A stretch of DNA of 64,000 nt from Hymenobacter properus (GTDB taxonomy: Bacteria > Bacteroidota > Bacteroidia > Cytophagales > Hymenobacteraceae), in contig NZ_JADQDP010000002.1 of assembly GCF_015694735.1 (NCBI RefSeq), positions 248,001-312,000 on the forward strand, read 5' to 3'. The notes under the pieces are model-generated. The model saw only the letters and a list, made by a program, of their open reading frames with translations. It searched no databases and had not been told where the DNA came from. Numbering within the stretch: position 1 is the first letter of the stretch; each line of letters opens with the position of its first letter. Position numbers and translations under genes: made by a program. Positions 53,118 to 61,740 of the stretch are shown here, piece by piece.

Positions 53118-54278
53118 ATGGTTTCAGTTACTTCTTCGGTGCGGACAGTTTCCCGCCAGGCCCACCGCGTGGCGGTAGGCGCTTTGTTCTTTTTGCTGGG
53201 TTTGTGCTTTGCTACCTGGGCCTCGCGTATTCCGAGCATTCAGCAGCGCATGGGCATTTCGGAAGCGGGACTGGGCGGCGTGCTGCTGGCTATTCCGCTG
53301 GGGCAGATGCTTACGCTGCCGCTAGCCGGCTGGCTGGTGGCCAAACACGGCAGCCGCCGGGTGATACTGGGCAGCGTGGTGCTCTACGCCACGGCGCTGC
53401 TGGGCCTGGGCTGGGCCCAAAACCTGTTCCAGCTGGTGCCCTGCCTGATACTGTTCGGCGTGGGCGGCAACCTGACCAATATCTCGGTGAATACGCAGGC
53501 TGTAGGCGTGGAGCGGCTGTATAAGCACAAGCCCATCATGGGCTCGTTTCACGGGCTGTGGAGCCTCGCGGGCTTCGTGGGGGCGGCCATTGGCTCGTTT
53601 ATGATTGGGCACGCGGTACCGCCGGGCTGGCATTTCGTGGGCATTGCGCTGTTTATTCTGACCGGCCTGGTGGTGAGCGCCGGCTACACCGTGCGCCAGG
53701 ACAGTGGTGTCGACCCCGACCAGCCCATCTTCGTGCGGCCCGACAAGGAGCTGTTGGGCCTAGGCGCTATTGCCTTCTGCGCGCTCATCTGCGAGGGGGC
53801 CATGTTCGACTGGAGCGGCGTTTATTTCAAGAAAGTTATTCAGGCCGACAAGGCCTGGGTGGGCGCGGGCTACACGGCCTTCATGAGCACCATGGCCGCT
53901 GGCCGCTTCGGGGCCGACTGGCTGGCTCACCGGCTCGGGCCGAAGCGCGTGATTCAGCTCTGCGGGCTGCTTACAGCCACCGGACTCAGCATTGCGGTGG
54001 TGTTTCCGATGCTGCCCACGGCTCTATTGGGCTTCCTTTTGGTGGGCTTTGGCACCTCGGCGGTGGTGCCGCTGGTGTACTCAGCGGCGGGGCGGTCTAC
54101 GCACATGTCGGCAGGCATGGCGCTGGCGGCAGTGTCTACCATCGGCTTCTTCGGCTTTTTGCTGGGGCCGCCCATCATCGGTTTTGTGGCCGGTGCCACG
54201 AGCCTGCGCGTGTCGTTTGCGTTTATTGCCTTCATGGGGCTATGCGTGTCGGCGGTGGCGGGCCGGGTGCGGGTGTAG
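53118..54278 (+). CDS. MFS transporter (YbjJ-like)
   Basis: A 386-residue major facilitator protein with twelve predicted helices. Visible traits are the helix-1 segment FFLLGLCFATWASRIPSIQQ, the loop 2-3 region LPLAGWLVAKHGSRRVILG and the SFHGLWSLAGFVGAAIG segment of the YbjJ-like group. Substrate unknown. I start at the ATG at 53118; the preceding 95 in-frame codons overlap the end of the hybrid kinase in another frame and are non-coding. A small hairpin (CGGCGCTACAGCGCCG) lies about 15 nt before the start. A foldback element follows the gene. Confidence 0.88.
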   Translation: MVSVTSSVRTVSRQAHRVAVGALFFLLGLCFATWASRIPSIQQRMGISEAGLGGVLLAIPLGQMLTLPLAGWLVAKHGSRRVILGSVVLYATALLGLGWAQNLFQLVPCLILFGVGGNLTNISVNTQAVGVERLYKHKPIMGSFHGLWSLAGFVGAAIGSFMIGHAVPPGWHFVGIALFILTGLVVSAGYTVRQDSGVDPDQPIFVRPDKELLGLGAIAFCALICEGAMFDWSGVYFKKVIQADKAWVGAGYTAFMSTMAAGRFGADWLAHRLGPKRVIQLCGLLTATGLSIAVVFPMLPTALLGFLLVGFGTSAVVPLVYSAAGRSTHMSAGMALAAVSTIGFFGFLLGPPIIGFVAGATSLRVSFAFIAFMGLCVSAVAGRVRV

Positions 54279-54337
54279 TTTGTTTGGGGATAGGGGAGAA
54301 GGAATAGGGTATACAGGAAAGGAGCTTAAATCAGAAC

Positions 54338-54435
54338 GTCATGCAGAGCGCAGCGAAGCATCTCGCGTGCAGTAGTAAACCAATCATAAGGATTTACTTG
54401 CGGCACGCGAGACGCTTCACTGCGCTCTGCATGAC
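54338..54435. repeat. family A foldback element, copy 9
   Basis: Arms GTCATGCAGAGCGCAGCGAA... and complement, including CGCGTGC/GCACGCG, about 33 bp with two transitions in the right arm (GACGC, TTCACT). It lies between the MFS and cupin genes. Confidence 0.92.
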
Positions 54436-54475
54436 CTTCCTTATTTTTCGCCCATACTAACCCACGAACCATTTC

Positions 54476-54853
54476 ATGCCCGAAAACCCCACCGCCACCA
54501 AATACACATGGGACGCCATGCCCAAAGAGCAGGTGACCGAGCAGCTCTCGCGCCGCCTCATCACCGGCGACAAGATGATGCTGGCCCACGTCTACCTCAA
54601 AAAGGGCTGCATTGTGCCCCTGCACCAGCATGAAAACGAGCAGATAACTTATATTCTGGAAGGTGCGCTGCGCTTCTGGATTGGCTCCGAGGATGCCGAG
54701 CCCATTGTGGTGGGTGTGGGCGAGGTGCTGCACATCCCCGGCAACGTGCCCCACAAGGCCGAGGCCCTCGAAGACACGCTGGACGTAGACATTTTCAGCC
54801 CGCCCCGTCAGGATTGGCTCGATAAATCGGACGACTACCTGCGCCAGAAATAA
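54476..54853 (+). CDS. cupin-domain protein (KdgF-like)
   Basis: A 125-residue single-cupin protein. Motif 1 is PLHQHENEQITYILEGALRF (two His and Glu as metal ligands) and motif 2 is HIPGNVPHKAEA (third His). The ending DIFSPPRQDWL is common in the pectin-degradation KdgF-like group. The role here is unknown: the gene is followed after 4 nt by an SDR gene, so the two are probably cotranscribed and may act on one metabolite, perhaps a uronate- or keto-sugar-derived compound. Confidence 0.87.
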   Translation: MPENPTATKYTWDAMPKEQVTEQLSRRLITGDKMMLAHVYLKKGCIVPLHQHENEQITYILEGALRFWIGSEDAEPIVVGVGEVLHIPGNVPHKAEALEDTLDVDIFSPPRQDWLDKSDDYLRQK

Positions 54854-54857
54854 GCCC

Positions 54858-55649
54858 ATGGACCTCGGACTAAAAGGCAGAGTGGCCCTGGTGGCCGCTG
54901 CCAGCAAGGGCCTGGGCCGCGCCGTGGCCGAAGAGTTGGCCGCCGAAGGTGCCTCCCTCGTGCTGTGCGCGCGGGGTGAGCAAGCCCTGCGCGAAACCTG
55001 CGCAGCCATCGAGCAAAGCGCTGGTGTGCCGGTGCTGGGTGTGGTGGCCGACGTGGCCAACCCCTCCGACGTGGCCCGCGTGACGCAGGCTGCACAGGAG
55101 CGTTTCGGCCGCATCGACATCTTGGTAACCAACGCCGGCGGCCCGCCCGCCGGCACCTTCGACACGCTGGGGCCTGAGCAATGGCAGGCCGCCACCAGTC
55201 TGCTCCTCACCAGCGTGGTGGAGCTGACGCGCGCCGTGCTGCCCGGCATGAAAGCGCGCGGCTGGGGCCGCATTCTCAACATCACGTCCATTTCGGTGAA
55301 GCAGCCGGTGGAAAACCTGATGCTCTCCAACAGCCTGCGCGCAGCCGTAACCGGCATGGCACGCACCCTGGCCACCGAAGTGGCCGCCCAAGGCATCACC
55401 GTCAACAATATTCTGCCCGGCTACACGCGCACCGAGCGGGTGGTAGGCCTGGCCGATGTCACGGCCGCCAAAGAAGGCATTTCGGCCGCCGACGCTACGG
55501 CGCGCTGGGAAAGCCAGATTCCTATGCGGCGGCTGGGCGAGCCGCGGGAGTTCGCTGCGCTGGCTGCTTTTCTGTGCTCGGAACGAGCCAGCTACATCAC
55601 CGGCACCTCCATTCCGGTCGATGGCGGCTGGATTCGCGGGCTCTTGTAG
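54858..55649 (+). CDS. SDR-family protein lacking the YxxxK active site
   Basis: A 263-residue short-chain dehydrogenase fold. The cofactor motif AAASKGLGRAVAEEL and the TNAGGPP segment are present, and the catalytic Ser region reads ITSISVKQP. Where the YxxxK motif should follow, the sequence is MLSNSLRAAVTG: neither the Tyr nor the Lys is there. This matches a known subgroup annotated as beta-ketoacyl reductase-like but without the catalytic Tyr, so oxidoreductase activity cannot be assumed. It begins 4 nt after the cupin gene and is convergent with the molybdate transporter. Confidence 0.87.
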   Translation: MDLGLKGRVALVAAASKGLGRAVAEELAAEGASLVLCARGEQALRETCAAIEQSAGVPVLGVVADVANPSDVARVTQAAQERFGRIDILVTNAGGPPAGTFDTLGPEQWQAATSLLLTSVVELTRAVLPGMKARGWGRILNITSISVKQPVENLMLSNSLRAAVTGMARTLATEVAAQGITVNNILPGYTRTERVVGLADVTAAKEGISAADATARWESQIPMRRLGEPREFAALAAFLCSERASYITGTSIPVDGGWIRGLL

Positions 55650-55652
55650 GAA

Positions 55653-55687
55653 CTGGGTGGGGCTAGTGCTTGCCCAGCCCCACCCAG
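55653..55687. terminator. hairpin between convergent SDR and MOT1 genes
   Basis: CTGGGTGGGGCT (55653-55664) pairs perfectly with AGCCCCACCCAG (55676-55687) around an 11-nt loop. It overlaps the last codons of the MOT1 gene and starts 3 nt after the SDR stop. Confidence 0.75.
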
Positions 55688-56841
55688 CCGCGCTGCTGGG
55701 TGTAGTAGGCCGCCGTGCCCACCACCAGGCCCACCAGGTAGCCGTAGGGCAGCCCGGCGCAGAGCAGGCCCACCAGCAGCGCCAGCAGCATGTCGGCGCG
55801 GCGGTCGCTGATGTCGCGCAACAGCACGGCCAGCGACAGCGCCTCGAACAGCAGCAGCACACCCAGAATGGGCAGCGGAAATATCTGCACCACGTCGGCA
55901 AAGCCTTGGCTGAAAAACAGCCCCAGCACCAAGAAAATACCGCCGTAGATGACCACCGAGCCGCCGGTGCGGGCCCCAAACGCGTAGTGCCCCACCATGC
56001 CGCCCGAGCCGTGGCACACCGGAAACCCGCCGAAAAAGGGATTCACCAAATTCATCAGGGCGTAGGTGAAGCTGATTTTGCGGATGGTGAGCGGTGTCCG
56101 TTCGGGGAATAAATCCTGGGCTACCTGCTTGGTGGCAAGGATGGAGTTGCCGAGCGACAAGGGAATCTGAGGCAGGGCCAGCAGCAGGGCTCCGGTGAGG
56201 ATGTCGGCTCGCTGGGGCAGGTGCCAGGTGGGCAAGTGCAGACCCACGGCCTTCTGGGCAGTAGCTAAATCGAGCTTGAATACCAACGCGTAAGCTACGC
56301 CCAGGGCAATGACTACCAGCGCCGCGGGCCAGCGCCGGTTGCCAAACAGCACCACCGTGACCACAAAAGCCGCCGCCGCCAGCGCGTAGCCGGCCGCGCC
56401 ATCGGCCCCCACATACTTGGTGAGGGCCAGCGTGGCCAGCTGCAGGGCCAGCCCAAACTGAATGCCGCGCACCACGGCCTTGGGTACCAGCCTTCCCAAG
56501 GCATCAATCAGCCCGGTTATCGACAAAAAAAACATGCCGATGCCAATGGCCAGCCCCCCGCCGAAAATGACGCGGCCCGGGAGCTTTTGAGCAATAACCA
56601 GCGCCGCGAAAGCCTTGAGCGGCTGCACCGGCATGGGCATGCGGTACCACAGCCCGGTAAACACCTGCATCAGCCCAAAGAGAATGAGCACACTCGCACT
56701 GTCGATTCCCGAGGCGGCGATGACGCCGATGAGCAGCGGCAGGTCGGTGCCGAGGTCGCCAAACGCGCCGGCCAGCTCGTTGCGGTCGAAGCGGATGGGC
56801 GGACGGGTAGGGGCGGGGGGCGGCGTAACAGTAGGTTGCAT
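55663..56841 (-). CDS. MOT1-type molybdate transporter
   Basis: A 392-residue inner-membrane protein of the SulP-related MOT1 family with about ten to twelve helices and no STAS domain. The two signature segments are present: NELAGAFGDLGTDLPLL near the N-terminus and FPVCHGSGGMVGHYAFGART in the second half. MOT1 proteins carry molybdate with high affinity. This suits the neighbouring Moco genes and the molybdoenzyme at the end of the window; no ModABC genes are seen. The DctA-like symporter gene is 31 nt upstream on the same strand, so they may share a transcript. Confidence 0.9.
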   Translation of the reverse strand: MQPTVTPPPAPTRPPIRFDRNELAGAFGDLGTDLPLLIGVIAASGIDSASVLILFGLMQVFTGLWYRMPMPVQPLKAFAALVIAQKLPGRVIFGGGLAIGIGMFFLSITGLIDALGRLVPKAVVRGIQFGLALQLATLALTKYVGADGAAGYALAAAAFVVTVVLFGNRRWPAALVVIALGVAYALVFKLDLATAQKAVGLHLPTWHLPQRADILTGALLLALPQIPLSLGNSILATKQVAQDLFPERTPLTIRKISFTYALMNLVNPFFGGFPVCHGSGGMVGHYAFGARTGGSVVIYGGIFLVLGLFFSQGFADVVQIFPLPILGVLLLFEALSLAVLLRDISDRRADMLLALLVGLLCAGLPYGYLVGLVVGTAAYYTQQRGWVGLGKH

Positions 56842-56872
56842 CAGGGCGAAGTGGGAATGTCTCTACCCGTTT

Positions 56873-58186
56873 CTACTTCTTATTGTTCAGCAGGCGCGCC
56901 ACCTCGCTGGCATGCTCGGCGGCGTCGCCCAGGTACTCGCCGCTGGTGTAGCCCCGGCGGAAACGCAACGGTTTGAGACGCTTGCCCAGGGCCTCTGCGG
57001 CCATTTCGTGGTCGAGGGCGCCTTCGTGATGAGCGAGGAACACAGTGGCCACACCGTTGCCGATGAAGTTGGTGATGCTGCGTGCTTCCGACATAAACCG
57101 GTCGACGCCCAGCAGCAAGGCCAGGCCCTCTACCGGAATCACCTTCATGGCCGTGAGCGTGCTGGCCAGTACCACAAAGCCGCTGCCCGCTACGCCGGCC
57201 GCGCCTTTGCTGGTCACCATCAGGATGCCCATCATGGTCAGAATCTGGGCGCCGGAAAGGTCGACGTGGAACACCTGAGCCAGGAAAAGGGTCGAAAGCG
57301 AAAGGTAAATGGTGGTGCCGTCGAGGTTGAAGGAATAGCCCGTAGGCACCACCAGCCCCACCACCGGCTGGGCGCAGCCCATGCGCTCCAACTTCTCCAT
57401 GAGGCCCGGCAGGCCGGCTTCCGACGACGAAGTACCTAGCACAATCAGCAGCTCGGCCTTGAGATATTTCAGGAATGACCACACGCCGATGTTGCAGGAA
57501 CGCAAAATGGCCCCCAACACCGCAAAAACAAACACGCCCATGGTCAAATACACCGTCACCATGAGTTTGCCCAGCGGCAGCAGCGTGGCGATGCCGTACT
57601 TACCGATGGTGAAGGCCATGCCTCCAAATGCCCCAATGGGCGCCAACAGCATCACCAGGTGCAGCCCCCGAAATACATACTTCGAGGCTTCTTTGAGGAA
57701 GTGGATGATGGGTTTGCGCCCGGCGTACTTGCTAAGCACAATGCCGAGCACAATGGCCACGAGGAGAACTTGTAGCGTCAGGTTATCGGCCAGAAAGTGC
57801 CCCCACGAAAACTCCGAGGCCCGCTTCGTGAACTCGCCCACCTTGCCTGTATCGAGCCGGCCGGTGCTTACGCCCGCACCCGGCCGCACCAGCGCCGCCA
57901 CGCCCACACCAATGAGCAGCGCCAGCGTAGTCACGATTTCGAAGTACAGCAGTGCCTTCCCGCCAATGCGCCCCACCTTCTTTAAATCGCCCATCGTGCT
58001 AATGCCGAGCGTGATGGTGAGGAAGATGATGGGATTGATAAACAGCTTCACCACGTCGATGAAGCGCTTGCCCAGCGGCTCCATCAGCACCGCCCTGGCG
58101 GGGGCGAAGTGACCCAGCAGGGCCCCCGCCACAATGGCCAGCAGTACCCAGAAGGTAAGGTTACGGGTGAGTTTCTTGATTTTCAT
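56873..58186 (-). CDS. dctA: dicarboxylate:cation symporter (DctA-like)
   Basis: A 437-residue member of the DAACS family, which imports C4-dicarboxylates such as succinate, fumarate and malate (or glutamate/aspartate) with H+ or Na+. Signature stretches: LGTSSSEAGLPGLMEKL (serine-rich hairpin), VVPTGYSFNLDGTTIYLSLS (substrate/cation site) and LMVTSKGAAGVAGSGFVVLA (second hairpin). Length and motifs are nearest to DctA. I start at the ATG at 58186 (MKIKKLTRN). The MOT1 gene follows after 31 nt. Confidence 0.92.
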   Translation of the reverse strand: MKIKKLTRNLTFWVLLAIVAGALLGHFAPARAVLMEPLGKRFIDVVKLFINPIIFLTITLGISTMGDLKKVGRIGGKALLYFEIVTTLALLIGVGVAALVRPGAGVSTGRLDTGKVGEFTKRASEFSWGHFLADNLTLQVLLVAIVLGIVLSKYAGRKPIIHFLKEASKYVFRGLHLVMLLAPIGAFGGMAFTIGKYGIATLLPLGKLMVTVYLTMGVFVFAVLGAILRSCNIGVWSFLKYLKAELLIVLGTSSSEAGLPGLMEKLERMGCAQPVVGLVVPTGYSFNLDGTTIYLSLSTLFLAQVFHVDLSGAQILTMMGILMVTSKGAAGVAGSGFVVLASTLTAMKVIPVEGLALLLGVDRFMSEARSITNFIGNGVATVFLAHHEGALDHEMAAEALGKRLKPLRFRRGYTSGEYLGDAAEHASEVARLLNNKK

Positions 58187-58364
58187 AGGCAGCGGTAGAA
58201 GCGGTGAGTGCCCCACGCGCCGCAAGTTCGGCACGGGGGCGCACGCTGCCAGCTGCTGTGCAAATTGAGTGAGCCGCATGCACCCATACGAAAGATTGAC
58301 GGGCGCTTGCCCAGCGCCCAACCGGCTTGCGCTGTTGCCGAGCCGGAAATGACCGGTCGCCGCC

Positions 58365-60089
58365 TTATTCTACTAGCAGCCGGCGTGTGGCTGTGGCCCC
58401 GCCCGCCCGCACTTGCAGGGCGTAAAGGCCAGCTGGCAGTGCACTGAGGTCCACCTCTAGTGATAGGCCAGTGGCTGGTAACAGCACCGTGGTGGTGCGC
58501 ACCACCCGGCCCAGGGCGTCGAGCAGGGTGAGGGCAACCCTCGGAACACCCGGCACCCCGGGCAGCGCGACAGTAGCGCGGCCGTGGGCCGGGTTGGGCG
58601 ACAATCGGAAGTTCAAATCGCTGTGAACGGCCGTGGTAGCGGTGAGGGTGGGGTCATCAAAATAGGCTAGAAAGGCGTTGTTTCCGGAAGGATTGGCTAG
58701 GGGGCGGCCATCAAAATCTGCGGTCTGGCTGTTGGTCCAACCCGTGAGGTACACGCTGGTCCCGCTGCAGGCCACTCCGGTACTCACTTCTTCAAAGCGG
58801 CCACCTACGGGCTTGGCCCAGGCAAAAGCGGCGCCACTGTTTGTTTCGCTTATTTTGAGCACATATCCGTCCCGACCCCAAGGACTTAAGGGATTTCCGG
58901 ATGGCTGCGACGAGTTGACTAGCGTAGCAGCGCTGCCAAAGGCAATGGAAGAAGTGGAAAAACTGCCGGCGGCGTAGATGTTGGGGCCGCTGACGGCCAG
59001 CGAGGAGATGGAGCCCAAGCCTCCATCCACCGACTGTTGCACCCACGCAAAATGGCTGCTGTTACCGGCATCGGTGAGTTTGGCAACGAAGGAGCGGGGC
59101 CCCGAGGCGGCCGGCCGCAAGGCACCGAAGGCCGCATTGGAGCTTTCGGCGTAGCCTGCCACGTACACGTTGGCTCCCGCCACCGCCAGTGCGGATGCCT
59201 GTTCAACATCGGTGCCACCGGCCTGCTGCGCCCACACGTAGTTGGCGCCGGTGCCCGTGTCGGTCAGCTTGGCCACAAAACAATCGTCGGTGCCGGTCAG
59301 GGCGGTGGCGCCGAATGTAGCGGTTGTGCCGAACGTGCCGGCGATGTAAACATTTCCCGCATTGGCGGCAACCGCAAACGGAATAACATAGGAATTGCCC
59401 TGAAGCTGGTGGGCCCAGGCAATGGTCCCGCTGGTGCCCGCGTCGGTGAGCTTGGCCACAAAGCCCCAGTAGCCGGTATTGGGAAAGGCCACGTTGCCAA
59501 TCGTGCCCCCGTTAGGCCCTACTTTGCCCACTAAGTAGACGTCAGAACCGCTTACGGCCAGGGCCGAAATCGTTTCATACGCGGGCCCGCCGGTGCGCTG
59601 GCCCCAGGCCACTGCGGCAGTGGAACCTTGGTCAATCAATTTCGCGATGAAGATGTCGGGAGAATTTGCCTGCGAAGCATTGGTCAGCTGCACCGCTCCC
59701 AAACGGAGGCTGTTGCTGAACGTGCCGGCCACGTACACGCCGCTTCCGTTCACGGCCAGCGCACTGATTTGAACAAAAGAACCTTCGATGCGTTGTGCCC
59801 ACATGAAGCCGCCGGCAGGGTTCCATTTCGCCACGTAGGCTTCGCTGTCTTGCGAGTTGCGGGTGGTTAGTAAGGTAGTGCCGAAACGGATGGCGTTGCT
59901 GAAGGTGCCGGCCATGAAGACGTTGCCATTGGCATCGGCCGCCAGCGCTTGGGCATTGGCAGCACTACCCAAGGCGCACGCGGGGGCCGTCAGCTGCTGC
60001 CAGGCGGGCGTCTGCGCCTGCGCCCATGGGGATATCAACCACAGAGCAGCCACCAGCAATGAGGTTAACCGTGCGGAAAGTTTTTTCAT
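58365..60089 (-). CDS. secreted repeat protein with T9SS sorting domain
   Basis: A 574-residue exported protein. The signal peptide is MKKLSARLTSLLVAALWLIS with cleavage near AQAQ. The body consists of seven or so repeats of about 55-60 residues with the pattern AxAVxGxxVYVAGTFS...FGxxxL......FVAKLTDxGxxxxxxWAQQ, as in SBBP-type propeller repeats. The last 75 residues are a type A type IX secretion C-terminal domain: LNFRLSPNPAHGRATVALPG, VRTTTVLLP, ALPAGLYALQVRAGG and RRLLVE. It should be exported across the outer membrane and anchored or released at the surface. No nearby enzyme domain; role unknown. Confidence 0.9.
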   Translation of the reverse strand: MKKLSARLTSLLVAALWLISPWAQAQTPAWQQLTAPACALGSAANAQALAADANGNVFMAGTFSNAIRFGTTLLTTRNSQDSEAYVAKWNPAGGFMWAQRIEGSFVQISALAVNGSGVYVAGTFSNSLRLGAVQLTNASQANSPDIFIAKLIDQGSTAAVAWGQRTGGPAYETISALAVSGSDVYLVGKVGPNGGTIGNVAFPNTGYWGFVAKLTDAGTSGTIAWAHQLQGNSYVIPFAVAANAGNVYIAGTFGTTATFGATALTGTDDCFVAKLTDTGTGANYVWAQQAGGTDVEQASALAVAGANVYVAGYAESSNAAFGALRPAASGPRSFVAKLTDAGNSSHFAWVQQSVDGGLGSISSLAVSGPNIYAAGSFSTSSIAFGSAATLVNSSQPSGNPLSPWGRDGYVLKISETNSGAAFAWAKPVGGRFEEVSTGVACSGTSVYLTGWTNSQTADFDGRPLANPSGNNAFLAYFDDPTLTATTAVHSDLNFRLSPNPAHGRATVALPGVPGVPRVALTLLDALGRVVRTTTVLLPATGLSLEVDLSALPAGLYALQVRAGGATATRRLLVE

Positions 60090-60289
60090 CTGGGACTACC
60101 TGAGTGGCGTTGAATACTAATAAGTTAGCAGTACGAGGCTGACGGCGGCAGGTTTTGTGCGTTTGCAGTTGCCATACTGCGCTTCGGGTCTGGCCAGTGC
60201 CGAGCCAGCGGGCAACTAGCGAGCGCAATCAAAAATTAAAAACCAGCAGCTTCACTTTCTACTTTCGAAGGTGCGCTCACCCCATCCCC

Positions 60290-61159
60290 ATGAATCCCGC
60301 CATTCTGCTCCCCGCCACCAGCTACGAATTCGCCACCATCCAGAAAGTGAGCGGCAGCGGCCCACCCGTGCCCGCCTCCGACCAGCTGGCCGCCGAAGAA
60401 CCGCTGGAAATCCGCGTCGGCTACGAGGCCGGGGGCCAGCGCCTGCACCGTACCCTGTCCGTCACCATGCGCACGCCCGGCCACGACGAAGAGCTGGCTG
60501 CCGGCTTTCTGCTCACCGAAGGCCTTATCCACGATAAAGCCGACTTGCTGGGCATCATTCCCTGCCCCGATGTGCAAAAGGCCGAAGAGGCCGGTAACGT
60601 AGTGAGGGCCGAGCTGGACGCTCATGTGCAAGTCGATTTCCAGGCGATGGAGCGCCATTTCTACACCAGCTCCAGCTGTGGCGTGTGCGGGAAAACCAGC
60701 ATAGCCGCTGTGCAAACCGCAAGCTGCCCGGTGCTGCCCGCTGCCGGCCCGCTCCTCAGTGCAGCCGTGGTGCACCAGCTACCGGAGAAGCTGCGCGCAG
60801 CCCAGGCCGGCTTCGAGCAGACGGGCGGCCAGCACGCCTCGGCCCTGTTTTCGCCGGAGGGGGAGCTGCTGCTGTTGCGCGAAGATGTGGGCCGTCACAA
60901 CGCGCTGGACAAGGTGATTGGGGCCGCGCTGCTGGCCGGGTGGCTGCCGTTGCATCAGCACGTGTTGCTGGTGAGCGGCCGCGTCAGTTTCGAGTTGGTG
61001 CAGAAAGCGGCGGCGGCGGGCATTGGCATTCTGGCGGCAGTGGGAGCCCCAAGCAGCCTAGCGGTGCAGGCGGCCGAAAACTTTGGAATGACGGTGCTGG
61101 GCTTTGTGCGCAACGAGCGGTTCAATATTTACAGTCACGGCTGGCGGTTGGCCGTGTAA
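60290..61159 (+). CDS. fdhD: formate dehydrogenase sulfurtransferase FdhD
   Basis: A 289-residue FdhD, which passes sulfur from a cysteine desulfurase to the Mo atom of bis-MGD cofactor and is needed for formate dehydrogenase activity. Both functional cysteines are present in SSSCGVCGK (Cys130, Cys133); other conserved segments are EEPLEIRVGYEAGG, MRTPGHDEELAAGFLLTEG, REDVGRHNALDKVIG and VSGRVSFELVQKAA. I use the ATG at 60290. It is followed by a small protein gene and the FdhF/YdeP-type oxidoreductase, its probable client. Confidence 0.96.
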   Translation: MNPAILLPATSYEFATIQKVSGSGPPVPASDQLAAEEPLEIRVGYEAGGQRLHRTLSVTMRTPGHDEELAAGFLLTEGLIHDKADLLGIIPCPDVQKAEEAGNVVRAELDAHVQVDFQAMERHFYTSSSCGVCGKTSIAAVQTASCPVLPAAGPLLSAAVVHQLPEKLRAAQAGFEQTGGQHASALFSPEGELLLLREDVGRHNALDKVIGAALLAGWLPLHQHVLLVSGRVSFELVQKAAAAGIGILAAVGAPSSLAVQAAENFGMTVLGFVRNERFNIYSHGWRLAV

Positions 61160-61278
61160 CGGTTTAGGCTACGTGCTGTGCGGTGAAAATTTAGTGGGAA
61201 AAGCCACCCAATGCACCTGCATCCGGCAACGCCCGCCGGGGCCATCCGTTTAACTTTCACCCCAAATCCCACCCATCT

Positions 61279-61626
61279 ATGAAACTCCGCATCGAAGACG
61301 ACACCCTGCGCCTGCGCCTCTCCGATGGCGAGGTAGCCGAGTTTGCCGAAAAGGGCCACGTGGAAGGGGCCGTGCACTTCGGCCCCAACCCCGAGCAGCG
61401 CCTCACCTACGCCCTGGAGCGCGGCTCCGAGCGCCCCCAGACGATGCCCAACGAGGAGCCCGTGCAGATTCATTACGAGCCGGGCGCCCTCACCGTGTTG
61501 GTGCCCTTTGCGCTGGCCAAAGCTTGGGTCGAAACCGAGCAGAACGGCTTCTCCCACGACTTGCCACTGTCCGAAAGCCAGCACCTGCGCATTCTGGTAG
61601 AGAAGGACTTGGACTGCAAGCACTAG
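61279..61626 (+). CDS. conserved-looking small protein between fdhD and molybdoenzyme gene
   Basis: A 115-residue soluble protein. It begins MKLRIEDDTLRLRLSDGEVA, which looks like a beta-hairpin-rich fold, and continues with acidic stretches (EPVQIHYEPGALTVLVPF). I do not recognise the family with certainty. Position between fdhD and the molybdenum enzyme in the same direction suggests an accessory role, such as a chaperone or small subunit for that enzyme. No signal peptide, cysteine cluster or metal motif (the single Cys is at the end, DLDCKH). Confidence 0.7.
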   Translation: MKLRIEDDTLRLRLSDGEVAEFAEKGHVEGAVHFGPNPEQRLTYALERGSERPQTMPNEEPVQIHYEPGALTVLVPFALAKAWVETEQNGFSHDLPLSESQHLRILVEKDLDCKH

Positions 61627-61630
61627 CAAG

Positions 61631-61734
61631 AATGTTGAGTTTTGAGGGTTGAATGTTGAGTGTGCTGCCACTTAGTGAGTCTTCAGTTCAACGCTTCCAC
61701 AAACTCAACCCTCAACCCTGAAAATTCAACACTT
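61631..61734. repeat. family C foldback element, copy 2
   Basis: Left part AATGTTGAGTTTTGAGGGTT..., right part ACTCAACCCTCAACCCTGAA..., complementary with few mismatches, loop about 40 nt. It begins 4 nt after one stop codon and ends 6 nt before the ATG of the molybdoenzyme gene, so the untranslated leader of that gene, if separately transcribed, would be this hairpin. Confidence 0.85.
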
Positions 61735-61740
61735 CAAGCC

